Position numbers and translations under genes: made by a program
Notes under the pieces: model-generated
What the model saw: only the letters and a program-made list of their open reading frames with translations
Told to the model about the DNA's origin: nothing
Databases searched by the model: none
Part shown: positions 21,125-28,584 of the stretch, in pieces
How positions within the stretch are numbered: the first letter of the stretch is position 1
Layout of the letters: each line of letters starts with the position of its first letter
Assembly: GCA_017623455.1 (NCBI GenBank)
Contig: JAGAPA010000090.1
Span: 1 to 37,017, forward strand
Length of the DNA: 37,017 nucleotides
Source: Clostridia bacterium
GTDB taxonomy: Bacteria > Bacillota > Clostridia > Christensenellales > Pumilibacteraceae
Direction: 5' to 3'

Positions 21125-23041
21125 TTATATATTTTCAGTCAGATAGTTACATACTTGCTTTGCCGTAGTAAGCGAAGCACCTCCGTCAGAGGGAAGCTCT
21201 ACGCCGTACTCCGTTTTAATAATATCAATAAGCTCAAAATAATCCAAACTTGTTCCGCCAAGATCCGTGAAAAAGTCTGCTTCAAGAGATATCTTCCCGT
21301 CTGTTTTGAGCGCCGAAGCAAAATGTCTGCAAACGGCTTGCTCCATAGCGGAAAGCGCTTCGTTGAGTTTTTCTTGACTGCCCAACAGATTAAGCTTACC
21401 CTCTCTGTACTTTTTAGCAACCTTCTTTCTGCTAATCTTAAAATCGTTTGCTTCCGTCAAGCTATCTGACGTAATCTCTATCTTTGAAATTTCGCCGTCC
21501 AGCTTTGCGTTTGCAAGCATTTCTCTCGCCTGCCTTTTAACGGCATCCACCCTTTCTTGCGTAAAGCAGTTTCTGCACGATACGACAAGTACCGGCTTGT
21601 TATCACTATCAGCAATCAGGCAAACCGCGTCCACTCCTTGCAAATTAACCGATTTTTCCACAAGCACAGGATTGAGATTTTCGCCGTTTTCGCACACCAC
21701 GAGATCGTCGCGTCTGCCTAAAATAAAATATCTTCCGTTCTCTTCCCTTGCAAGATCTTTCGTGTTAAACCAAGCCTCGTAGTCGTTAACCGTTTCCACT
21801 CCGCCCACGCGTATCTTTCTCGATATGCTCTTTCCTCTTACGCACAGCTCTCCGCTGTCGTTTATCATATACTCGATCCCCACCACGGGCTTACCTATAG
21901 TTTCGGAGGAAATCACGTTAATCTTATCGGAAATTTCTACAGACGTTATTCCTATTTCAGTCATTCCGTAGCCGTTGGTCAGTCTATATCCTATTGCGTT
22001 AAAAAATTTGAGAACTTTGCCGTCGATATGACTACCGCCGTTTATCATAAACCTTACACTTTCGCCGAAAGTTGCTTCACGTATCTCGGAAAATGCGGAA
22101 CGCATAATCTTTTTACCAAAGTCGGACGAGGCAATCTTAAGTCCTTTTTCAAATTTCTTATAAGTTTTCTCTCCCTTGGATTTTACTGTACGAACAACTT
22201 CTTTGTATATACTGTCCCACAAGAGCGGAACAGCGAATATATGCGTAACCTTATGTTTTTTTACCGTGCTTAAAATGGTTTTGGGATGCATATCCTTCAA
22301 AAACACGAACACTCTCGAGAAAAATCCAAACCACATATATACGGCGATAAAACCAAACACGTGATAGAGCGGAAGCATCATCAAATGTTTTATCTGTCCT
22401 TCGCAGTCTTTGACTATATCGGGACAGTTTTTTATAATGAATGCACTCTCCTTTATCTGATAAAAAAAGTTTTTACCGCGATAAGAGCATAGCTTTACGT
22501 TATCGGACGTGCCCGACGACATAAATATTACCTCGTTTGCAAACATCAAATCCTCCGGTTTTGCTTTCTGCTCTGCGTTTTGCGCAAACAGATCCGCCGA
22601 CTTTACCGTAAAAACATCAAACTCACGCCCGTCCGTTATTACCGCCTTTACGTCGTATTCCTCAATTATTTTATCAAGCACCGCTCCGCTTGAGCGAATA
22701 TTTAGCAGGAGTGGCTTGTATCCTATGGCAAGGATTGCCCAGAAAACTTGAATCCAAGCAAGCGAATTTTCCATATAAAGCCCTACTATGCTGCCCTCCT
22801 TAACGGAAGAAAGCATGCTTTTAAGCGATGGAATTATACGAAAAATCTCCTCTTTACATTCTCCGTACGTTACGGTCTTTATCCTATATCCTACCGCAGT
22901 TTCCGCCATCGGGTTTTCCGACTCGGAAAACATATACCGAAAAAGCGTTTCCATGTTCTTTTCTTCTTTTTCATAGCGTGCTAACTTTTCTTCGACAAAA
23001 GCCAAGAGAGATTTAGCTCCGTTAATGTAATCACAAGCCAT
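21125..23041 (-). CDS. Acyl-AMP ligase fused to a carrier-protein domain
   Basis: This 638-residue protein has an N-terminal adenylate-forming domain: phosphate loop FMSSGTSDNVK (about 193-203), NGGSH (about 335-339), NGYGMTEIG (about 355-363), a hinge region ILGRRDDLVV (about 446-455) and the catalytic lysine in DFKISRKK. It then has a C-terminal carrier domain (about 560-638) with the phosphopantetheine serine in DLGGTSLDYFEL. It would activate a carboxylic acid, probably a fatty acid, and load it on its own or a partner carrier. It is the first gene of the operon, with a good promoter and AAGGAA before the ATG. No ketosynthase or condensation domain exists nearby, so this is not a polyketide or peptide assembly line. 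Confidence 0.9.
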   Translation of the reverse strand: MACDYINGAKSLLAFVEEKLARYEKEEKNMETLFRYMFSESENPMAETAVGYRIKTVTYGECKEEIFRIIPSLKSMLSSVKEGSIVGLYMENSLAWIQVFWAILAIGYKPLLLNIRSSGAVLDKIIEEYDVKAVITDGREFDVFTVKSADLFAQNAEQKAKPEDLMFANEVIFMSSGTSDNVKLCSYRGKNFFYQIKESAFIIKNCPDIVKDCEGQIKHLMMLPLYHVFGFIAVYMWFGFFSRVFVFLKDMHPKTILSTVKKHKVTHIFAVPLLWDSIYKEVVRTVKSKGEKTYKKFEKGLKIASSDFGKKIMRSAFSEIREATFGESVRFMINGGSHIDGKVLKFFNAIGYRLTNGYGMTEIGITSVEISDKINVISSETIGKPVVGIEYMINDSGELCVRGKSISRKIRVGGVETVNDYEAWFNTKDLAREENGRYFILGRRDDLVVCENGENLNPVLVEKSVNLQGVDAVCLIADSDNKPVLVVSCRNCFTQERVDAVKRQAREMLANAKLDGEISKIEITSDSLTEANDFKISRKKVAKKYREGKLNLLGSQEKLNEALSAMEQAVCRHFASALKTDGKISLEADFFTDLGGTSLDYFELIDIIKTEYGVELPSDGGASLTTAKQVCNYLTENI

Positions 23042-23117
23042 TTTCTAATTCCTTAATTACGTTATTGTCCCGTGAAATTTTTTATATAGAATATAAAAAA
23101 AGACGTCATTCGACATT

Positions 23118-23146
23118 ATTATATCACATATTACTAACAAAATCAA
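23118..23146 (-). promoter_or_regulatory. Promoter of the acyl operon
   Basis: On the minus strand a -35 TTGATT (23141-23146), a 17-nt spacer and a perfect -10 TATAAT (23118-23123). The leader is about 70 nt and contains an AT-rich hairpin at about 23079-23101. Confidence 0.75.
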
Positions 23147-23232
23147 GACAATTACACAAATTTATATCACACTTAAAAAACGCACAATCCTGCTTTATTG
23201 TCTGTTAATAATGCTTATTTTACACGTTTTTC

Positions 23233-23246
23233 GCAATACGTATGCG
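23233..23246 (+). repeat. Intergenic motif GCAATACGTATGCG, site 4
   Basis: A strong family member between the htpG terminator and the acyl-operon promoter, flanked by T-rich stretches on both sides. Confidence 0.6.
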
Positions 23247-23259
23247 CGATTTTTCAACA

Positions 23260-23300
23260 AAAACAAGACCGCCGTACCCTAAAAGTACTGCGGTCAAAAA
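23260..23300 (-). terminator. Terminator after htpG
   Basis: GACCGC (23267-23272) pairs with GCGGTC (23290-23295), continued by GTAC/GTAC after one mismatch. On the minus strand TTGTTTTTG follows. Confidence 0.75.
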
Positions 23301-23316
23301 AATCTTTACTGTTTTT

Positions 23317-25179
23317 TTATTTGGTCATAAGTTCGCAAACGGAAGCGAAGTATCCCGACATATCATCAACCTCAAAACCCTCTGTGAGCATTGCCTGAAC
23401 GTAAAGCATATTTGCATATTTTTTCAGCGTTTCGTGGTCTGTATTAAACAAATCGCGCATCTTTGAAAGTATTGCGTGGTCTGCGTTTATCTGCAAAACC
23501 TTTTTTGCTTCTACCGGCATGGGGGATGCGGTCTTCATTGCCTTGAACACTTTTTCCATTTCAAGCGAAACCTCGCCCTCGTAAGAAAGACATACGGGAT
23601 GAGCGCCCAACTTTGCAAGAGCAACCGAAGAAACCTTATTGCCAAGAGCCTCCTTGATAAAGTCTGTAAGGTCTTTGTTAGATACCGCAGTATCCTCCAT
23701 TTCCTGCTTTTCTTCATCCGTTCCGATATCAAGATCCTTGTCGGATACGGACTTAAACGCCTTGTCGTCGTACTTGTCAAGCGTTTTTAGCACGAACTCG
23801 TCTACGTTATCCTTAAGGTACAATACGTCAAAGCCCTTGCTCTTAACTCTTTCTACCTGCGCCATTCCGTCAATCTTATCCACGTTTTCTCCGCACGCAT
23901 AGTAGATAACGGACTGTCCCTCTTGCATATTCTTAACGTACTCGGCAAGCGTTATCTGCTTCTTTTCTTTACCTGAGGTAAATACGAGCAAATCCTTAAG
24001 CTCATCCTTTTTAGCTCCGTAGTTGTTGTACGCGCCGAACTTTATCGTTGCACCAAACTCAGCAAAAAGTTTTTCATAGTTTTCCCTGTCATCCTCAAGC
24101 ATTTTCTTAAGCTCGGAAACAATCTTCTTTTCAAGCGAAACGGCAATTGCCTTAAGCTGACGGTCCTGCTGTAAAATCTCTCTTGAGATGTTAAGCGAAA
24201 GATCGCTACTGTCCACTACTCCTCTTACAAAACCGAAGTAATCGGGAAGCAAATCTTCGCACTTTTCCATAATAAGAACGCCGTTGCAATAAAGTGAAAG
24301 TCCTTTTTTGAACTCTCTGGAATAAAAATCCATGGGAGCTTTTGCGGGGAAGTAGAGAAGCGCGGTATAGCTTACGTTGCCCTCAATATTGGCGTGCACG
24401 TGACGGAGAGGCTTTTCAAAATCGTAAAAGGTAGTCGCGTAAAAGTTATTGTAATCCTCGTCGGAAATTTCACTCTTTTGCTTTTTCCAAACGGGAACCA
24501 TACTGTTGAGCGTTTCCTGCTCGGTATACTCTTCGTACTCGTCGCTTCCCTCTTTCTTTCTGCTCTTCGTCATATCCATAACTATGGGATAGCGAATGTA
24601 GTCGGAATACTTTTTTACAAGGTCGGACACGAAATACTGCTGAACGTACGCATCGTAATCAACTCCCTCTTCGTTGTCCTTAAGGTATACGGTAATATCC
24701 GTACCGTAGCTTTCCTTTTCGCTCTTTACGACGTCGTAGCCATCTTCGCCCTCGCTTACCCACAAGTACGCGTCCTCGCTACCGTATGCCTTTGAAAGAA
24801 CCTCTATCTTTTTTGCTACCATGAACGCAGAATAAAAACCTACGCCAAACTGTCCGATAAGCTCTTTTACGTCTTCGTTCTCCTTTTTGAAAGCAAGAGT
24901 TCCGCTGGATGCGATAGTGCCGAGGTTTTTCTCAAGGTCGTCTAAGTTCATACCGATACCGTTATCGGAAACGGTGAGCTTTCTTGCCTGCTTGTCAAGC
25001 GTGATCGTAATTTTGAAATCGCTGTCAATCTTACTGTCGGTAAGAGATGCAAAGTGAAGCTTATCTATTGCGTCGCTTGCGTTTGAAATAAGCTCTCTTA
25101 AAAAAATTTCCTTGTTCGTATAAATCGAATTTATCATTAAATCGAGTATACGTTTACTTTCTGTCTTAAACTCTTTCAT
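23317..25179 (-). CDS. htpG: Hsp90-family chaperone HtpG
   Basis: This 620-residue chaperone has the GHKL ATPase motifs in order: ELISNASDAIDKL (29-41), DNGIGM (about 82-87), LGTIASSGT (about 96-104) and GQFGVGFYSAFMV (about 118-130). The middle domain contains the arginine finger region LNISREILQ (about 333-341), and a C-terminal dimerisation domain follows. The length matches bacterial HtpG (about 620-630). AAGGAG lies 10 nt before the ATG. It is transcribed alone, since a terminator follows and repeats precede it. No unusual features. Confidence 0.97.
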   Translation of the reverse strand: MKEFKTESKRILDLMINSIYTNKEIFLRELISNASDAIDKLHFASLTDSKIDSDFKITITLDKQARKLTVSDNGIGMNLDDLEKNLGTIASSGTLAFKKENEDVKELIGQFGVGFYSAFMVAKKIEVLSKAYGSEDAYLWVSEGEDGYDVVKSEKESYGTDITVYLKDNEEGVDYDAYVQQYFVSDLVKKYSDYIRYPIVMDMTKSRKKEGSDEYEEYTEQETLNSMVPVWKKQKSEISDEDYNNFYATTFYDFEKPLRHVHANIEGNVSYTALLYFPAKAPMDFYSREFKKGLSLYCNGVLIMEKCEDLLPDYFGFVRGVVDSSDLSLNISREILQQDRQLKAIAVSLEKKIVSELKKMLEDDRENYEKLFAEFGATIKFGAYNNYGAKKDELKDLLVFTSGKEKKQITLAEYVKNMQEGQSVIYYACGENVDKIDGMAQVERVKSKGFDVLYLKDNVDEFVLKTLDKYDDKAFKSVSDKDLDIGTDEEKQEMEDTAVSNKDLTDFIKEALGNKVSSVALAKLGAHPVCLSYEGEVSLEMEKVFKAMKTASPMPVEAKKVLQINADHAILSKMRDLFNTDHETLKKYANMLYVQAMLTEGFEVDDMSGYFASVCELMTK

Positions 25180-25656
25180 TTTATATATGCTCCTTATTTT
25201 ATTACAAAGTAAATATCCACTATTCCGATTGCTTAATTTTTTACCTTAGCTAAAGTACAATAGTTTCACCCACTTCAATTAGTCGTTTCTCTTAGTTGAG
25301 TAACAATATCGGGAGTGCGCCTTCGCACTGTTTTTGTATTTCCACGTCTTGTGTACTGAAAAAGCCCAATTATTAACTTTGTCAAATAACAATATCGGGA
25401 GTGCGCCTTCGCACTGGGTCTGCTCACGAGCGGATCGCAATGACGTCGATATAAAATAACTGACGATTGCCTAATTTTTCACCTTAGCTAAAGTACAGTA
25501 GTGACGGTGGGTCTGCCCACTGCGCCTTTGCACTGGGTCTGCCCACTGCGCCTACGTACAAATAATTCAGGTAGTCGTTTTTAACCACCTGAATTATTGT
25601 ATCACTTTTTAACTTTTTGTCAAGTCGAAAATTGCATTTTTTACAAGACTTTCATT
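25180..25656. repeat. Repeat-rich intergenic region between htpG and lacZ
   Basis: There is no gene in these 477 bases. It holds two exact 30-nt copies at 25301-25330 and 25387-25416, each with GGGAGTGCG-CCTT-CGCACT. It also holds two 39-nt copies with three mismatches at 25226-25264 and 25464-25502, and two copies of TGGGTCTGCCCACTGCGCCT (25508-25527, 25534-25553). A TCGCAATGACGTC word lies near 25436, and a hairpin lies at 25561-25598. Confidence 0.75.
25561..25598. terminator. Hairpin downstream of the tandem lacZ genes
   Basis: A perfect 12-bp stem AATAATTCAGGT (25561-25572) / ACCTGAATTATT (25587-25598) with a 14-nt loop, 60 nt past the lacZ stop. The T run on the minus strand is short (ATTTG), so terminator function is likely but not certain. 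Confidence 0.5.
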
Positions 25657-28569
25657 TTATTTACTCTTTACGATTAAAGTGATGGTGCCGTGTCCCTTGT
25701 CGGGTGTACGATACTTTTGCAAAAGCTGAGGTCCGCAGGAGTTTGAACCTATTCCGCTCTTGAAGTAATCGAGGCTGAGATAGAGCGCGTCCTGCTTGGG
25801 AAGCTCGTAGTCGTGCTTAGTTTTTTCAAGCGTTTCGATACTGTAGGGGGAAGCGTTGAAAGAGAACTTATCCTCCACCCTTATCACCGTCTTACCGTCG
25901 CTTACCGTCATATAATCGCAGTCGAAGTGCGCGCCGTTTTCCTGAGGCTTGATATAGTGCACGAAGTTGTCGGCAACAGTCGTCTTGTACACGTCCTTTC
26001 TGCACGAAATTCTCTTGTCAACGTAGCTCTCGTGAGGACCGTAACCTAAAAACTCAAGCTTCTTGAAAGCCTTGTCTACCTTCATGTCAAATCCTATGCG
26101 GGGAAGATAGGTAAAGTCGCTGTTCTTGCTATAGTCTATAGAAATGCTTACACCCTCGTCAAAGAACTGATAGTAAAGCTTATAATCAACGATGGGAAGA
26201 TATACCTCGGTTGCAATCGAACCAACAACCATAACCGAAGAGCCTACTGCCTCTACGCTTCTTGCCTCGCTCTTAACCATATGCATACGCTGATCTCTCC
26301 ACCTATTCTTTTCGTTTCTGTCGTTATCGGTGGGAGCTCTGTAAATATTGAGGCTGAGAGGCGCTTTGAGAATTTCCGTTCCGTTTGCTATAATGGAAGC
26401 AATCTCTCCGCTTGCCTTGTCGATTTTATACTCTGTTGTAGCGGTTTTCACGCATACGTATCTGTCATTTTCGGTCATTTGAGGTGTGCACCAAGTACGC
26501 TTTTGTTGAACGTAAGCTTGCTTAGCAAAGCCGTTTTGAGCAATAACGTGATCCTTGTTTACGCCCGGCCACTCCTTGTTGGAGAATATCTCCACAATAA
26601 CGTTTTGAGCGTCTTCAATCTCAAACTCAACGTTATTTCTTGGCTCTATAATAAAGTTATATTCTTTTACGTCAAGAGTTTTTGCAAGTTCTTTTCTCGT
26701 AACTACTGCTCTAATATCAAGCGTTGCAAAGAAGTTTTTGGAAGTAAAGATAATCTTGTTGTGAAGCTTTTCGATAATGACGGGCTGATAAATCTGCTTC
26801 ATTTCAAGCGTTCCCGTCTTTATCGCTCTGTCGGGAGCTACTATTCCGTCGATACAGAAGTTGCCATCCGAAAGATCTGCAGGATAATCACCGCCGTAGT
26901 TATAGCCCTTGCTGTTGTAGGTAAGACCGTGGTCTGCCCACTCCCACACAAAGCCACCCATATATCTGTCGGAGGAGTTCATTATATCCCAATACTCCTT
27001 AAAATCTCCCGGGCCGTTACCCATTGCGTGGCAGTATTCGCACAACACGAACGGACGCTTTTCCTTGGGGTCTTTAACGTAGTTTTTCATGAAATCCCAA
27101 TGCGGATACATACGCGACTGCATATCTACTTCGGTATTGTACGCATAATCCTCGGGATACTCGTTAGCATTAAAATGGAAGGAACTCTCGTAATGTACGG
27201 GACGAGAATCTCTGCTCTTAATCCACTTGGACGCATCAATGAGGTTTTTACCCCAGCCCGATTCGTTACCGAGCGACCAGATAATAACGGATGGACGGTT
27301 TTTCTGAACCTCTACGTTACATTTCTGTCTGTCGGTGAATGCCTCGTTATAAAACTCAATGTTTGCAACGTCGCCAAACTTCGTGTTAAAATCGGTTTCC
27401 AACGGATGCTGTGTACCGCCCTTATTAAATCTGCCGTCGCCAGAATGACGGGGATGTTGTTCGAGAGCGCCGTGCGTTTCAATGTCGGATTCGCACAATA
27501 CGTATATACCAATTCTGTCACAAAGCTTATAAAACTCGGGCGCGTTGGGATAATGAGATGTACGTACCGCGTTAACGTTAAGCGATTTCATAAGCTCTAA
27601 ATCGCGCTTCATTTCCGCTTTCGTTACCGTTGCACCCTTATCAAACGAGAAATCATGACGGTTTACACCGTGAAGCTTGATTGCCTTGCCGTTGAACAGG
27701 AACGCTCCGTTTTCAATTTTGATATCACGAAGACCAACTTCTTCCTTTATTACTTCGCCCTCGGTCTTGATTAGCATTTCGTAAAGATAGGGGGTTTCTG
27801 CCGACCAGAGCTTGGGATTTTCCACCATGAACTCTACGGTTTCGCCTTCACTTGCCTGTTTTTCTTCACCGTTGAATACAACCGTACAAGCACAGCCTTT
27901 TTCGTACTTAAAGGTTACCTTTCCGCACGAGCAAACTTCGATTTTGTAGTCCACTACGTGAGAAGCAGGTCGAGAAAGGAGATATACGTCACGGTAAATT
28001 CCGGTAAATCTCCACTTATCCTGATCCTCAAGATAACTGCCTGCACACCACTTAAGCACAAGCACGTCCATCTTGTTTTCGCCGTCTACCACAAAGTCGG
28101 TAATATCGAACTCGCTCACTCTGTGACTGATTTGAGAAAAGCCCACGAACTTATCGTTTATATAAAGATAGAAACAGCTGTCTACGCCTTCAAAGTTAAG
28201 ATACTTCTTCTCTCCGTCCGCTTTAACGTTGAAGAACTTCTTGTAGTGATAGCAAGGATTGATTGCGGGAATGTAGGGAGGATCGTAGGGGAAGGGATAT
28301 TTTACGTTGGTGTACATAACCACGTCGTATCCGAACAACTGAACGCAAGAGGGCACGGGGATTTTATTGTCGCAAGCCTGCTTATAAAAATCCTCGGGCA
28401 CGTCCAAAAAGGATGCGTACTCCTTAATCTCCCACTCGCCGTTAAGCGAAGTAAAGCGCGAACTATTTTCTCTTTCGTCGGAAAGAGTGTCGTTTATAGC
28501 AAAAGGAATATAATATGATCTGGGGCTTAAAACGTTTATAAAGCCTGTTTTTTCAAAATATCTTTCCAT
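25657..28569 (-). CDS. GH2 beta-galactosidase (LacZ type), copy B
   Basis: This 970-residue enzyme has the full LacZ layout: N-terminal sugar-binding jelly roll (to about 200), immunoglobulin-like domain, TIM barrel (about 285-590), second immunoglobulin-like domain and a C-terminal supersandwich ending in the GIGSNSCGP motif. Acid/base Glu436 (WSLGNESG) and nucleophile Glu511 (LCEYCHAMGN) are intact. It releases beta-galactose from lactose or galacto-oligosaccharides in the cytoplasm. It follows copy A by 15 nt, with AAGGAG before the ATG. The two copies are close paralogues, near-identical in residues 120-200. Product identity is firm; the division of substrates between copies is unknown. 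Confidence 0.95.
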   Translation of the reverse strand: MERYFEKTGFINVLSPRSYYIPFAINDTLSDERENSSRFTSLNGEWEIKEYASFLDVPEDFYKQACDNKIPVPSCVQLFGYDVVMYTNVKYPFPYDPPYIPAINPCYHYKKFFNVKADGEKKYLNFEGVDSCFYLYINDKFVGFSQISHRVSEFDITDFVVDGENKMDVLVLKWCAGSYLEDQDKWRFTGIYRDVYLLSRPASHVVDYKIEVCSCGKVTFKYEKGCACTVVFNGEEKQASEGETVEFMVENPKLWSAETPYLYEMLIKTEGEVIKEEVGLRDIKIENGAFLFNGKAIKLHGVNRHDFSFDKGATVTKAEMKRDLELMKSLNVNAVRTSHYPNAPEFYKLCDRIGIYVLCESDIETHGALEQHPRHSGDGRFNKGGTQHPLETDFNTKFGDVANIEFYNEAFTDRQKCNVEVQKNRPSVIIWSLGNESGWGKNLIDASKWIKSRDSRPVHYESSFHFNANEYPEDYAYNTEVDMQSRMYPHWDFMKNYVKDPKEKRPFVLCEYCHAMGNGPGDFKEYWDIMNSSDRYMGGFVWEWADHGLTYNSKGYNYGGDYPADLSDGNFCIDGIVAPDRAIKTGTLEMKQIYQPVIIEKLHNKIIFTSKNFFATLDIRAVVTRKELAKTLDVKEYNFIIEPRNNVEFEIEDAQNVIVEIFSNKEWPGVNKDHVIAQNGFAKQAYVQQKRTWCTPQMTENDRYVCVKTATTEYKIDKASGEIASIIANGTEILKAPLSLNIYRAPTDNDRNEKNRWRDQRMHMVKSEARSVEAVGSSVMVVGSIATEVYLPIVDYKLYYQFFDEGVSISIDYSKNSDFTYLPRIGFDMKVDKAFKKLEFLGYGPHESYVDKRISCRKDVYKTTVADNFVHYIKPQENGAHFDCDYMTVSDGKTVIRVEDKFSFNASPYSIETLEKTKHDYELPKQDALYLSLDYFKSGIGSNSCGPQLLQKYRTPDKGHGTITLIVKSK

Positions 28570-28584
28570 AAAAATCCTTTCTCC

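Noticed and set aside
15836-23041. Non-ribosomal peptide or polyketide cluster
   Set aside because: Only adenylation, carrier, phosphopantetheinyl transferase and hydrolase parts are present; no condensation or ketosynthase domain is encoded.
26281-27600. A long plus-strand open frame of 439 codons opposite the lacZ gene, with similar ones opposite GH35, GH27, aldolase and htpG
   Set aside because: These are antisense frames of highly conserved enzymes, with no ribosome binding sites and no recognisable protein features; the enzyme frames have intact catalytic motifs.
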